Source: Rhodoplanes tepidamans (GTDB lineage: Bacteria > Pseudomonadota > Alphaproteobacteria > Rhizobiales > Xanthobacteraceae). From it: DNA of 64,000 bases. The notes beneath the pieces are model-generated. The model did not search any database. It saw only the letters and a list, made by a program, of their open reading frames with translations, and was not told the origin of the DNA. Location: NCBI RefSeq assembly GCF_030813915.1, contig NZ_JAUSUJ010000013.1:62001-126000 (forward strand), written 5' to 3'. Made by a program: the position numbers and the translations under genes. Below, in pieces: positions 37,394-47,120 of this stretch (position 1 is its first letter; every line of letters begins with the position of its first letter).

Positions 37394-37575
37394 GGCGTCT
37401 CCCCCGGCGGCGTCCGCGCGAGCGAATCCGCTCGCGCACGCGCTCTGTCGGCCGATGGTGTCGCGACGGCCCGGAAATGCCACCGAGGCCTAAGGTCGCA
37501 AGCCGGACGGCGCGGCCGGCCGCCCCCGCGCCCGATCGGGACGCGGCGTGCGGCACCGGGAGACCGCCGCCGGCC

Positions 37576-40500
37576 TCACTCCGCCGGCTGGCCGGTCGGC
37601 GCCGCCGGCATCGCGCCGGCACGCCGGCGTCCGCCGGTCAGGCCGGAGAGCCAGCTGCCCACCACGTAGAAGGCCGGCGTGAAGATCAGGCCGAACGTGG
37701 TGACGCCGATCATGCCCGAGAACACCGCGGTGCCGAGCGCCTGCCGCAGCTCGGCGCCGGCGCCGGTCGCCCACACCAGCGGCACCACGCCGAGGATGAA
37801 GGCGAGCGACGTCATCAGGATCGGCCGCAGGCGCAGGCGGGCCGCCTCGACGGCGGCGGAGGCGCGATCGCGCCCCTGGTCCTCGAGCTGCTTGGCGAAC
37901 TCGACGATCAGGATGGCGTTCTTGGCCGCCAGTCCTATCAGCACCACGAAGCCGACCTGGGTCAGGATGTTGTTGTCCATCCCGCGCAGGATGACGCCGG
38001 TGATCGCCGCGACGAGACACATCGGCACGATCATGATGACGGCGAGCGGCAGCGTGAGGCTCTCGTACTGGGCGGCCAGCACCAGGAACACGAAGACGAC
38101 GCCCAGCCCGAAGGCGAACAGCGCGGTGTCGCCGGCCTTGATCTGCTGGTAGGCGAGGCCCGTCCATTCGTAGCCGATGCCGGGCGGCAGCGTCTCGGCG
38201 GCGAGCTTCTCCATGATGGCGATGGCCTGGCCCTGCGAGTAGCCGGGGGCGGAATCGCCGTCGAGCTCGGCGGCCGGATAGAGGTTGTAGCGCGGCACCC
38301 GGTACGGACCGGAGATGTCGCGCACCGTGGTGAACGCCCCGATCGGCACCGTCTCGCCGCGGGAGTTGCGCACCCGCAGCGTCAGCACGTCCTTCGGCTC
38401 CAGCCGGTGCTCGGCATCGGCTTGCGCCTGCACCCGGAAGGTGCGGCCGAACAGGTTGAAGTCGTTGACGTAGAGCGACCCGATATAGACCTGCAGCGTG
38501 TTGAACACGTCGGCCATGTTGATGCCGAGCAGCTGCGCCTTGGTGCGGTCGATGTCGAGATAGAGCTGCGGCGTCGAGGTCTCGAACAGCGAGTACACCT
38601 GCTTGAGGCCCGGGGTCTGGGCGGCACGGCCCATCATGCCGTAGACGGAGCCGAGCAGCGCCTGCGAGCCGACGCCGTTGCGGTCCTGGACCATCATGCG
38701 GTAGCCGCCGGCGTTGCCGATGCCCTGCACGGGCGGCGGCAGCACGACGACCATGAAGGCCTCCTGGATCGCCGCCAGCTTGCCGAACAGCGCCCCCTGG
38801 ATGGCCGCCGCGGTCTTGGCGGGGTCGCCGACCCGCTTCTCGAACGGCTCGAGGATCAGGAACATGGCGCCGGCGTTCGGCGCGTTGGTGAAGGTGGCGC
38901 CCGAGAAGCCGACGATGTTGATGGCGTGGCCGACGCCCGGCGTGGCGAGGGCCATGTCGGCGGCCCGCTTCATCACGGCATCGGTGCGTTGCAGGGAGGA
39001 GCCCGGCGGCAGCTGCGAGGCGACGATCAGATAGCCGCGATCCTGCTGCGGGATGAAGCCCTGCGGCGCGCTGCGGAACTCGTTGAGGCCGAAGCCCAGC
39101 ACGGCGGCGTAGGCGAGCAGCATCAGGACGGTGAGCCGCACCACCCGGCCGGCGAGCCAGCCGTAGCCGTTCGCCACCGCGTCGAAGCCGCGGTTGAACA
39201 GGCGGAAGAAGCCGTGCACCGGCTTCTCGAACCACCGCTCGCGATGGTGCGGATCGTGCCCCTTGAGGAGCAGCGCGCACAGCGCCGGCGACAGGGTCAG
39301 CGACACCAGCAGCGAGATCAGGGTGGAGCCCGCGATGGTCAGCGCGAACTGCTGGTAGAACTGCCCGGAGATGCCGGTGATGAACGCGGTCGGCACGAAC
39401 ACGGCCGACAGCACCAGGGCGATGGCGACGAGCGCGCCGCCGACCTCGTCCATGGTCTTGTGCGCAGCGTCTCGCGGGCTGAGCCCGGCACTGATGTTGC
39501 GCTCGACGTTCTCCACCACGACGATGGCGTCGTCGACCACGATGCCGATGGCGAGCACCAGGCCGAACAGCGACAGGTTGTTGAGCGAGAAGCCGAACAG
39601 GCTCATCACGAAGAAGGTGCCGACCAGCGAGATCGGAATCGCCAGGATCGGGATGACGGCGGCCCGCCAGGTCTGCAGGAACAGGATGACGACCAGCACG
39701 ACCAGGATCGCCGCCTCGAAGATGGTCTCGACGACGGCGCGCACCGACTCCGCGATGAACGTGGTCGGATTGTAGATGATGGCGTGTTTCACGCCCTCCG
39801 GGAAGCCGGACGCGAGGCGCTCCATCGTCGCCACGACGCCCTGCCCGGTGGTCAGCGCGTTCGATCCCGGCCGCTGGAACACGCCGAGCGCGACCGAGGG
39901 CTGGCGATCGAGATAGGACGTGGACGAGTAGTCCTGCGCGGTCAGCTCGACGCGGCCGATGTCCTTGATGCGGACGACGGCGTTGTCGGTCTGCTTGACG
40001 ACGACGTTGGCGAACTCGACCGGATCCGACAGGCGGCCGAGCGTGCGCACCGCCACCTGGAAGGCGAGTTGCTCCGGCACCGGCGGCTGGTTGAGCACGC
40101 CGGAGGCGACCTGGATGTTCTGCGCCTGCAGGGCCGCCGTGACGTCCTGGGCGGTGAGGTTCAGCGACTGCAGCCGGTCGGGATCGAGCCAGATCTGCAT
40201 CGCGTAGTCGCGGCTGCCGAACACCGTGATCGAGCCGACGCCGTCGACGCGGGACAGCACGTCCTTGATCTGGATGTTGGCGAAGTTGGAGATGAACAGC
40301 GTGTCGCGCGAGGAATCCGGCGAGAAGAGGTTCACCACCATCAGGATGTCGGGCGACGACTTGTTGACCGTCACGCCGATCTGCTGGACCTGCAGCGGCA
40401 GGCGCGGCTGCGCCACCGCCACGCGGTTCTGCACCTGCACCTGGGCGATGTCGAGATTGACGCCGATGTTGAACGTCACCGAGATCGAGAAGCGACCGTC

Positions 40501-40758
40501 GGCGGTCGAGTTCGAGGAGATGTAGAGCATTCCCTCGACGCCGTTGATCTGCTGCTCGATCGGCGCCACCACGGTCTCGGCGACCGTCTCGGCGCTGGCG
40601 CCGGGATACTGGCCCGTCACGTTGATGACGGGCGGCGCGATCTCCGGATACTGGGCGACCGGCAGCCGGATGTAGGCCACCGCGCCGAGGATCACGATGA
40701 CGATCGAGACGACCGACGCGAAGATCGGCCGCTCGATGAAGAAGTGCGAGAGCTTCAT
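37576..40758 (-). CDS. RND multidrug efflux pump inner-membrane transporter (HAE1 family)
   Basis: 1060 residues, full length for AcrB/MexB relatives. It starts MKLSHFFIERPIFASVV; the proton-relay DD pair is in GIVVDDAIVVVENVER, and two large periplasmic loops are present. It exports drugs, detergents or plant compounds across the envelope together with the adaptor encoded 7 bases upstream and an outer-membrane channel not found in the window. It closely resembles BepE-like pumps of rhizobia and Brucella. Confidence 0.94.
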   Translation of the reverse strand: MKLSHFFIERPIFASVVSIVIVILGAVAYIRLPVAQYPEIAPPVINVTGQYPGASAETVAETVVAPIEQQINGVEGMLYISSNSTADGRFSISVTFNIGVNLDIAQVQVQNRVAVAQPRLPLQVQQIGVTVNKSSPDILMVVNLFSPDSSRDTLFISNFANIQIKDVLSRVDGVGSITVFGSRDYAMQIWLDPDRLQSLNLTAQDVTAALQAQNIQVASGVLNQPPVPEQLAFQVAVRTLGRLSDPVEFANVVVKQTDNAVVRIKDIGRVELTAQDYSSTSYLDRQPSVALGVFQRPGSNALTTGQGVVATMERLASGFPEGVKHAIIYNPTTFIAESVRAVVETIFEAAILVVLVVILFLQTWRAAVIPILAIPISLVGTFFVMSLFGFSLNNLSLFGLVLAIGIVVDDAIVVVENVERNISAGLSPRDAAHKTMDEVGGALVAIALVLSAVFVPTAFITGISGQFYQQFALTIAGSTLISLLVSLTLSPALCALLLKGHDPHHRERWFEKPVHGFFRLFNRGFDAVANGYGWLAGRVVRLTVLMLLAYAAVLGFGLNEFRSAPQGFIPQQDRGYLIVASQLPPGSSLQRTDAVMKRAADMALATPGVGHAINIVGFSGATFTNAPNAGAMFLILEPFEKRVGDPAKTAAAIQGALFGKLAAIQEAFMVVVLPPPVQGIGNAGGYRMMVQDRNGVGSQALLGSVYGMMGRAAQTPGLKQVYSLFETSTPQLYLDIDRTKAQLLGINMADVFNTLQVYIGSLYVNDFNLFGRTFRVQAQADAEHRLEPKDVLTLRVRNSRGETVPIGAFTTVRDISGPYRVPRYNLYPAAELDGDSAPGYSQGQAIAIMEKLAAETLPPGIGYEWTGLAYQQIKAGDTALFAFGLGVVFVFLVLAAQYESLTLPLAVIMIVPMCLVAAITGVILRGMDNNILTQVGFVVLIGLAAKNAILIVEFAKQLEDQGRDRASAAVEAARLRLRPILMTSLAFILGVVPLVWATGAGAELRQALGTAVFSGMIGVTTFGLIFTPAFYVVGSWLSGLTGGRRRAGAMPAAPTGQPAE

Positions 40759-40765
40759 CGCGGGC

Positions 40766-41971
40766 TCACTCGGCCTTGGCGGTCGGCGGGCCGGCCTTCT
40801 CGGCCGAGGCCTGGGGGCCGGCCGGGGCGGGCGAGGCGTTCGCCTCTTCCTTCGGCGTCACCTTGCTGTTGGGACGGACCCGCGCGATGCCGTTGACGAT
40901 CACCCGGTCGTCCGGCTTCAGGCCGGTCTTGACGACCCGCAGCTTGCCGTCGAGCTGGCCGAGCGTGACGAAGGTCTGCTTGGCGACGTTGTCGCCGCCC
41001 ACCACGTAGACGAACTTGCGCACCTGCTCGGAGCCGATGGCGACGTCGGGAACCAGCATCGCGGTCTGCGGGGCGGACGCCGGCACGCGCACGCGGGCGA
41101 ACATGCCGGGCGTGAACAGCCCGTCCGGATTCGGCAGCACGGCGCGGCCGCGGATCGTGCCGGTGGTCCGCTCGATCACGTTGTCGACGAAGTCCATGCG
41201 GCCGGTGTGCTTGAACTCCGGCTCGTCGATCAGCTTGAGCCCGACCTCGAGGCCGCCGGCGCGGCTGGCCGGGCCGTCGGACGCGGTGCGCTGGTAGCGG
41301 AGATACGCCGCCTCGTCGAACGTGAACTCGAAGCGGATCGGGTCGTAGGTCACGATCACGGCGAGCAGCGTCGTGGTGCCGCCGGTGCCGCCCGTCACCA
41401 GGTTGCCGACCGACACGCGGCGATCGCCGATGCGGCCCGTGATCGGCGAGCGCAGCTCGGTGAACTCCAGATCGAGCGTCGCCTGACGCACCGCCGCCTC
41501 CTGGGCCGCGACCGAGGCCTCGGCGACCCGCTTGGCCTGGGTGCGCTGGTCGAAGGTCTGCTCCGTGATGGTCCGGTCGCGCACGAGCTGCTGGGCGCGC
41601 TGCAGATCGGCCTCGGTGAAGGCGAGATTGGCCTTGGCCTGGGCGAGGTTCGCCTTGGCCTGGTCGAGCGCCGTCTGGAACGGCCGCTTGTCGATGGTGA
41701 ACAGCAGGTCACCCTGCTTCACCAGCTGGCCGTCCTTGAAATGGATCTGATCGAGATAGCCGGACACGCGCGCCCGCACCTCGACCGAGTCCACCGGGAC
41801 GAAGCGGCCGACATACTCGTCGTAGTCGGTGACGGTGCGCTCGACGGGCTTCGCCACCGTCACCTGCGCGGGCGGCGGTCCGCCGGCCTGCTGCTGCTTC
41901 GTCTCGCCGCCGCATCCGGCCAGGAGAAAGGCCGTGCCGACGGCCACGAGGCGCGCCCACTTCGAACTCAT
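40766..41971 (-). CDS. RND efflux periplasmic adaptor (membrane fusion) lipoprotein
   Basis: 401 residues. A lipobox (FLLAGCG) gives a lipid-anchored periplasmic protein. The barrel-sandwich halves (VEVRARVSGYLDQIHFKDGQ and TELRSPITGRIGDRRVSVGN) flank a coiled-coil hairpin (about 100-160), the standard AcrA/MexA layout. It is first in the efflux operon. No regulator gene adjoins it. The ATG at 41971 starts directly at the signal peptide; the longer open frame upstream is not family-like. Confidence 0.92.
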   Translation of the reverse strand: MSSKWARLVAVGTAFLLAGCGGETKQQQAGGPPPAQVTVAKPVERTVTDYDEYVGRFVPVDSVEVRARVSGYLDQIHFKDGQLVKQGDLLFTIDKRPFQTALDQAKANLAQAKANLAFTEADLQRAQQLVRDRTITEQTFDQRTQAKRVAEASVAAQEAAVRQATLDLEFTELRSPITGRIGDRRVSVGNLVTGGTGGTTTLLAVIVTYDPIRFEFTFDEAAYLRYQRTASDGPASRAGGLEVGLKLIDEPEFKHTGRMDFVDNVIERTTGTIRGRAVLPNPDGLFTPGMFARVRVPASAPQTAMLVPDVAIGSEQVRKFVYVVGGDNVAKQTFVTLGQLDGKLRVVKTGLKPDDRVIVNGIARVRPNSKVTPKEEANASPAPAGPQASAEKAGPPTAKAE

Positions 41972-42069
41972 GACAGCTCCGGATTTTCCTGACCGCTCGA
42001 CATCGCGCATTCTCGTGGCCCTAAAAAGGCCTGCCTGGGAAGGAAGCCCGGCGCTGGCGCGACGTCCCG

Positions 42070-43308
42070 ATGGTCTTCCATAACCGCGTGGCATTCCCCA
42101 TATCCGGCCGTGCCATGCAAGTCTATCAACTTGTTCGCCGAACTCGCAGTTCGGCCGAATCCCCCGTCTCTGATCGAACTCCGGGTTCGCTGCCGCGGCG
42201 GTATCGCCATGGCCGTCACGTCGATCCGAACGGCGACGTCCGGCTTCGTGAGGTCGCCGGCGACGATCGTTCCGGCAATTTCGCTGCGGAGCGCGGCGGC
42301 GTTCCGAACGATAATTCCCCGACCGCCGGGCCGGAGCCCGACGGCCGCGACGATGCCACACTGCTCGACGCGTACTCGCACGCCGTCACGACCGTGGTCG
42401 ACCGCATCGGCCCGGCCGTGGTGCGGCTCGATGTCGCCGGACCGCAGGGGCGCCGCGGGTCCGGCTCCGGCGTGATCGTCTCTCCCGACGGGCTGATCGT
42501 GACCAATCATCACGTCGTCGCCGCGGCGATGCAGCCGGGCGCGGCGCGCCTCGCCGTCACCACGGCGGACGGCCGGCGGCTCGGCGCCCGGCTGGTCGGG
42601 GCCGATCCGGACACCGATCTCGCGCTCGCCCGCGTCGACGAGAACGTGACGCTGCCGGCCGCCGCGCTCGGCGACTCCAAGCGTCTGCGGCGCGGCCAGC
42701 TGGTCGTCGCCATCGGCAATCCGCTCGGCTTCGAGTCGACCGTGACGGCCGGCGTCGTGTCGGCGCTGGGACGCTCGCTGCGCGCCTCCAGCGGCCGCCT
42801 CGTCGACGACCTGATCCAGACCGACGCCGCCCTCAATCCGGGCAATTCCGGCGGGCCGCTGGTCGCCTCGCACGGCGAGGTGGTCGGCATCAACACGGCG
42901 ATCATCCAGGGCGCCCAGGGGATCTGCTTCGCCATCGCGGCCAACACGGTGAAGCACGTGCTGGGCGAGCTGGTGCGGCACGGCCGGGTGCGGCGCGCCT
43001 GGATCGGCATCGCGGCGGCCCAGACCGCCCTGCCCGCCCGGTTGCGGCATCTCGCCGGCGTCGCACAGGAGAGCGCCGTGATGGTCGCTTCGGTCGAGCC
43101 GGGCAGCCCCGCCGCCGGGGTCGGCATCGTCGCCGGCGACGTGGTGCTGGCGATCGACGGCCGTCCGGTGACGGGCGCCGACGACCTCGTCCGCAGCCTG
43201 AGCGGCGAGCGGATCGGCCGCGACACCGCGATCGAGATCCTGCGCGACGGCGGCCGGCGCACCGTGTCGCTCGTCCCGCGCGAGCGACCGCAGCGCGCGG
43301 CGGCGTGA
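42070..43308 (+). CDS. HtrA/DegP-like S1C serine protease with PDZ domain, apparently without signal peptide
   Basis: 412 residues from the first ATG. The trypsin-like triad is complete: H148 (TNHHVV), D183 (DPDTDLALARV) and S260 (NPGNSGGPLV). One PDZ domain follows (about 315-405). The first 95 residues are polar and show no signal peptide or membrane helix, so the start is uncertain: ATG 42070 or ATG 42115 are the only early choices and neither has a clear ribosome site. It may act in the cytoplasm or the N-terminus may be misread. Divergent from the efflux operon. Confidence 0.82.
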   Translation: MVFHNRVAFPISGRAMQVYQLVRRTRSSAESPVSDRTPGSLPRRYRHGRHVDPNGDVRLREVAGDDRSGNFAAERGGVPNDNSPTAGPEPDGRDDATLLDAYSHAVTTVVDRIGPAVVRLDVAGPQGRRGSGSGVIVSPDGLIVTNHHVVAAAMQPGAARLAVTTADGRRLGARLVGADPDTDLALARVDENVTLPAAALGDSKRLRRGQLVVAIGNPLGFESTVTAGVVSALGRSLRASSGRLVDDLIQTDAALNPGNSGGPLVASHGEVVGINTAIIQGAQGICFAIAANTVKHVLGELVRHGRVRRAWIGIAAAQTALPARLRHLAGVAQESAVMVASVEPGSPAAGVGIVAGDVVLAIDGRPVTGADDLVRSLSGERIGRDTAIEILRDGGRRTVSLVPRERPQRAAA

Positions 43309-43374
43309 CCGCCGGGACTGCGCGCCCGGCGGCGCGGACGCCTCGTCGTCCGCGTGCGCACGCGGACGTGTACG

Positions 43375-43435
43375 ACTTATAGATTTACTTCTGGCATAGT
43401 GCTCGTTTAGGTTGTAGGCACAACCCGCGGGCGCC
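43375..43435 (+). promoter_or_regulatory. A/T-rich promoter-like tract with GGTTGT-AGGC-ACAACC palindrome
   Basis: In an otherwise very GC-rich sequence, 43375-43410 is A/T-rich (TTATAGATTTAC) and is followed by a perfect 6-base inverted repeat with a 4-base spacer (43410-43425), 84 bases before the MIase/SnoaL fusion gene. It is a plausible promoter with operator. Confidence 0.35.
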
Positions 43436-43509
43436 GCGCCGCCCTGTCCGGCCGCTCCCCTCCTCCGGCCGGAGCGACGGCGCGTGCCCGCAACCGGAGG
43501 GCGGGCGCG

Positions 43510-44259
43510 ATGCTGTTCTACGTGCAGATGAAATGGAACTATCAGGGGCGGATCTCGCAGGACCAGCTGTGGGACCTCGAGGCGCGCGAGGGCGATCACG
43601 GCGTCGAGGGGATCCGGGCCGGCTTCGTCCAGCTCTACAAGGTGGTGTCGCAGCATCGCATCATCGCGATCGTCAACGCGGAGTCGCTCGACGACCTCGA
43701 CCGAAACTCGATGGGCTGGCTGCCCATGCGCGAATACCTGGAGTTCGAGCAGGTCTGGGCGCTGCGCGACTACGAGGGGTTTCTCGCCGACGTGAAGGCC
43801 AGGTTCCCGCAGCCGGGACAGCCCCTGCCCGCCCCTGTCGATCCGGCCGCGACCCGGACCGTCGCCACGGCGTGGTTCCACAACATGCAGATCGGCAGGT
43901 CCGACGACGCGATCGCGCTGCTCGATCCCGACGTCACCTGGGACAATGTTCCGCCGGTGCCGAGCGTCAGCGATCTCGCGCCGTGGCTCGGCTCCTATCG
44001 CGGCGTGCCGGACGTGCTCGCCAGCTTCGGGGTGTGGGCCGCGCATTCCAGGATGCTGAGCTTCACGCTGCAGGGCGACGTGATGGTGGACGGCGAGCGG
44101 GCCGTCGGCATCGTCCACGAGCACGCCCAGTGCATCGCCAACGGCAACGAGTACGACCTCCAGGTCGCGACCTTCCTGACGGTGCGCAACCGCAAGATCG
44201 TCGGCTGGCGGGTGTGCTGGGACGTGTCGCCGCTGGTGCGCGCCTATCGCAACCTGTGA
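43510..44259 (+). CDS. Fusion of muconolactone-isomerase-like and SnoaL/NTF2-like domains
   Basis: 249 residues. Residues 1-95 (MLFYVQMKWNYQGRISQDQLWDLEA) resemble the muconolactone delta-isomerase-like ferredoxin-fold family; residues 110-249 are an NTF2/SnoaL-like cone domain (TAWFHNMQIGRSDDAIALLDPDVTWDN). Both are small-ligand-binding folds, so an isomerase, hydratase or sensor role is possible, but the reaction is unknown. An ankyrin repeat gene begins 8 bases after its stop, so the two are very probably co-transcribed and may work together. Confidence 0.8.
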   Translation: MLFYVQMKWNYQGRISQDQLWDLEAREGDHGVEGIRAGFVQLYKVVSQHRIIAIVNAESLDDLDRNSMGWLPMREYLEFEQVWALRDYEGFLADVKARFPQPGQPLPAPVDPAATRTVATAWFHNMQIGRSDDAIALLDPDVTWDNVPPVPSVSDLAPWLGSYRGVPDVLASFGVWAAHSRMLSFTLQGDVMVDGERAVGIVHEHAQCIANGNEYDLQVATFLTVRNRKIVGWRVCWDVSPLVRAYRNL

Positions 44260-44267
44260 GGCCGGCG

Positions 44268-45320
44268 ATGGGCACCGGCTCACACGACGGCGCGGACGCC
44301 CTCGTCCGCGCCGTGCGGTTCGGCACGGCGGCGGGCGTGCGCGCCGTGCTGGCCGCCGGCCAGAACCCCGATCGTCCCGATCCGGCGAGCGGACTGACGC
44401 CGCTGATGTTCGCGGCCGGGCTCGGCGACACCGACAAGATCGCGGCGCTGCTCGCGGCGGGCGCCCTCACCGACGCGCTCGACCGCAAGGCCGGCACGGC
44501 GGCGCTCCACAAGGCGTGCCAGGGCGCGCACACCGAGGCGGCGCGGCTGCTGATCGAGGCCGGCGCGTCGGTCGACCTGCAGGCGACATCGACCGGCCAC
44601 ACGCCGCTGTTCGAGGCGATCTGGTTCAAGGCCGACGACATCGTCGCCCTGCTGCTCGACCGCAGCTGCCGGCTGACGCCGACGACCTATTACGGCTTCA
44701 CGCTGGCCGAGCATCTGGCCTACGCGAAGCGCGTGAGCCAGGGGGCCGGCGACGCCGACAAGCTCGCCCGCATCGAGGACCTGATCGCGCAGCGGCGGGC
44801 CCGCGACGCGGCGGCGCAGGACGAGGCGGGGCTGATCCGCGCCGTGCAGGCCGGGGACGTCACGGCGCTGCGCGACGTGCTCGCGGCCGGCGCCGCCGTC
44901 GACCGGCGCTGGCCGGTGGTCGGCGGCTTCGACGACGGCCACACGGCGCTGCTGGTCGCCGCCCGCGACGGCCACACCGACATGGTCCGCCTGCTGATCG
45001 AGGCCGGCGCCGACGTCAATGCGGTCGAACCGGTGTTCGGCGCCGTGCCGCTGCACAAGGCGACCTACAACGGCCACCTCGACATCACCCGGCAGCTCGC
45101 CGCGGCGAAGGGCGTGGCCCTCGACTACCAGGGGCCGTCGAACGGCTACACGCCGCTGCACGACGCGCTGTGGCACGGCTTCGCCGACTGCGCGTCGGTG
45201 CTGGTCGATGCCGGCGCCCGCACCGACATCGTCGCCTGGGACGGCAAGCGCCCGCTCGACCTCGCCCGCGAAAAGCTCGGGCCCGACCATCCGCTGACCA
45301 AACGGCTCGCGGGAACGTGA
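44268..45320 (+). CDS. Ankyrin repeat protein
   Basis: 350 residues with two blocks of ankyrin repeats: about residues 10-125 (SGLTPLMFAAGLGDTDKIAALLAAGA, TAALHKACQGAHTEAARLLIEAGA) and about 185-340 (HTALLVAARDGHTDMVRLLIEAGADVN, GYTPLHDALWHGFADCASVLVDAGA). A helical linker with GDADKLARIEDLIAQRR separates them. No signal peptide; a cytoplasmic protein-binding role is likely. Directly downstream of the MIase/SnoaL fusion gene. Confidence 0.88.
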   Translation: MGTGSHDGADALVRAVRFGTAAGVRAVLAAGQNPDRPDPASGLTPLMFAAGLGDTDKIAALLAAGALTDALDRKAGTAALHKACQGAHTEAARLLIEAGASVDLQATSTGHTPLFEAIWFKADDIVALLLDRSCRLTPTTYYGFTLAEHLAYAKRVSQGAGDADKLARIEDLIAQRRARDAAAQDEAGLIRAVQAGDVTALRDVLAAGAAVDRRWPVVGGFDDGHTALLVAARDGHTDMVRLLIEAGADVNAVEPVFGAVPLHKATYNGHLDITRQLAAAKGVALDYQGPSNGYTPLHDALWHGFADCASVLVDAGARTDIVAWDGKRPLDLAREKLGPDHPLTKRLAGT

Positions 45321-45345
45321 TCTCTGTACAGGCGGCTCGGCCGTC

Positions 45346-45488
45346 TTCCCTCTCCCCTCGCGGGAGAGGGTGCCCTCGCGGAGCGAGGGCGGGTGAGGGG
45401 GCGTTCCGCGAATTCAGAGACTGTGGAATCCCCCCTCACCCGTCTCGCCGCCACGCGGCGAGCCTCCCTCTCCCGCGAGGGGAGAGGG
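45346..45488. repeat. Intergenic repeat, family B copy
   Basis: The ends CCCTCTCCCCTCGCGGGAGA and CTCTCCCGCGAGGGGAGAGG each fold as hairpins and are also complementary to each other; two smaller hairpins lie inside (CCCTCGCGGAGCGAGGG and CTCGCCGCCACGCGGCGAG). It lies between the convergent ankyrin and murJ genes and could act as a transcription barrier. Related to the element at 29257. Confidence 0.75.
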
Positions 45489-45534
45489 ACAAGCGCAGAG
45501 TCCCGGGAGAGGCTCCAGGCGATCAGGAGAGGTG

Positions 45535-47109
45535 TCACGCCGGGTCGACCGGCGGCGGCACCGGCGGCGCCGCGGCCTTGCGGCGGCGGGCGAGGCCGCG
45601 CAGCCACTGGCGACCGAACAGGGCCGCGATCGCCAGCGCATAGGCGACCGCCCCGATCAGCGCCAGCGCGGCGAGCGTCAGCTCGTGGCGCAGCACCTGC
45701 CCGGGCTCGAGCATCGCCGCGACGAGGCGCTGGCCGGCCATCAGCGCGAAGGCGAGCACCACGGCGGCGGCCGCGAGGCGAGCGACCGAGCGCATCAGCC
45801 GCGTGTCCCAGCCGAGGAAGCCGGCCCGCTTCGCGAACCAGACGACCAGCAGGAAGTTCACCCAGGCGCCGACCGAGGTCGCGAGCGCCAGGCCGACCTG
45901 GGCGAGCGGCCCCATCAGGGCGATCTTCAGCGCCACGTTGACGACCACCGAGGCGAGCAGCGCCTTCACCGGGGTCGCCGTGTCGCCGCGCGCCAGGAAC
46001 GTGGCCGTGACGCTGCGGATCAGCACGAAGGGCAGCAGCCCGACCGTGTAGGCGGCGAGCGTGGCGCCGGCCGCAGCCGCATCGGCGGCCGTGAAGGCGC
46101 CGCGGGAGAACAGCGCCAGCATGATCAGGTCGGGCAGCAGCAGGAAGGCGACCAGGCACGGCACCGACAGGAGGAGCGTCAGCTCCATGGCGCGGCTCTG
46201 GGCGTCGCGCGCGCCGGCCTCGTCGCCCGAGGCGATGCGGCCCGCCATCTCGGGCAGGATGACGGTGCCGACCGCGATGCCGATGACGCCGATCGGGAGC
46301 TGGTTGAGCCGGTCGGCGTAGTAGAGCGCCGAGAGCGCGCCGGCCGGCAGGAAGCTCGCGATGATGGTGTCGGCGAACAGCGCGATCTGCAGCCCGGCCG
46401 AGCCGACCGTGGCGGGCCCGAGCGCCCGGAAGAACTTCCTCACGTCCTCGTCGAGCGAGAAGCCGGCGAAGCGCGGCAGGCCGGTGCGGCGCGCCGTGTC
46501 GGCGCCGACCAGCAGCACCTCGAGCACGCCGGCGATCAGCACGCCCCAGGCGGCGGCGTGGCCGGCGGTGGGGAAGAAGGCGGCGAGCGCCAGCGTCGCC
46601 ATCATGCTCAGGTTCAGGAGGACCGGCGCGGCGGCCGGCGCGGCGAAGCGCTGCACGGCGTTGAGCATGCCGCCGTAGAGCGTGACGAGGCTGACCAGCA
46701 CCAGATAGGGAAACGTGATGCGGGTGAGCTCGACGGCGAGGTCGTAGCGGCCGCCCTCGGCCGAGAAGCCGGGCGCCAGCAGGCCGATGACCGCGGGCGT
46801 GAAGGCGAGCGCCAGCGCGAGCAGCACCGCCTCGGCCGCCATCAGCATGGTGAAGACGCGATCGGCGAACAGCCGCGCCGGGTCCGGCCCGCCCTGCTTG
46901 AGGATGCGGGCATAGGCCGGCACGAAGGCGGAGTTGAACGCCCCCTCGGCGAAGATGGCGCGGAAGTGATTCGGCAGCCGCAGCGCGACGAAGAAGGCGT
47001 CGGCCACCGGCCCGGCGCCCAGCACCGCGGCCAGCATGATGTCGCGCAGGAAGCCGGTGACGCGCGAGACGAGCGTCAGCCCCCCGACAGTCGCGATGCG
47101 TCCGAGCAT
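45535..47109 (-). CDS. murJ: Lipid II flippase MurJ
   Basis: 524 residues, MOP superfamily with about 14 membrane helices. The N-terminus TLVSRVTGFLRDIMLAAVLGAGPVADAF carries the conserved Arg residues of MurJ, and the family motif around RLPNHFRAIFAEGAFNSAFVP is intact. It flips lipid II to the periplasm for peptidoglycan synthesis. Full length. The 3' end is followed by a family B repeat and the 5' side by a family A repeat, so it is probably monocistronic. Confidence 0.95.
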   Translation of the reverse strand: MLGRIATVGGLTLVSRVTGFLRDIMLAAVLGAGPVADAFFVALRLPNHFRAIFAEGAFNSAFVPAYARILKQGGPDPARLFADRVFTMLMAAEAVLLALALAFTPAVIGLLAPGFSAEGGRYDLAVELTRITFPYLVLVSLVTLYGGMLNAVQRFAAPAAAPVLLNLSMMATLALAAFFPTAGHAAAWGVLIAGVLEVLLVGADTARRTGLPRFAGFSLDEDVRKFFRALGPATVGSAGLQIALFADTIIASFLPAGALSALYYADRLNQLPIGVIGIAVGTVILPEMAGRIASGDEAGARDAQSRAMELTLLLSVPCLVAFLLLPDLIMLALFSRGAFTAADAAAAGATLAAYTVGLLPFVLIRSVTATFLARGDTATPVKALLASVVVNVALKIALMGPLAQVGLALATSVGAWVNFLLVVWFAKRAGFLGWDTRLMRSVARLAAAAVVLAFALMAGQRLVAAMLEPGQVLRHELTLAALALIGAVAYALAIAALFGRQWLRGLARRRKAAAPPVPPPVDPA

Positions 47110-47120
47110 GCTCGCTTCCC

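Noticed and set aside
35066-37669. 867-codon plus-strand open frame opposite the CoxL-like gene
   Set aside because: Antisense artefact of high GC; the minus frame has intact molybdoenzyme motifs.
37477-40896. 1139-codon plus-strand open frame opposite the RND pump gene
   Set aside because: Composition (His/Arg/Asp/Gly-rich) is that of an antisense frame; the minus frame encodes a full-length conserved RND transporter.
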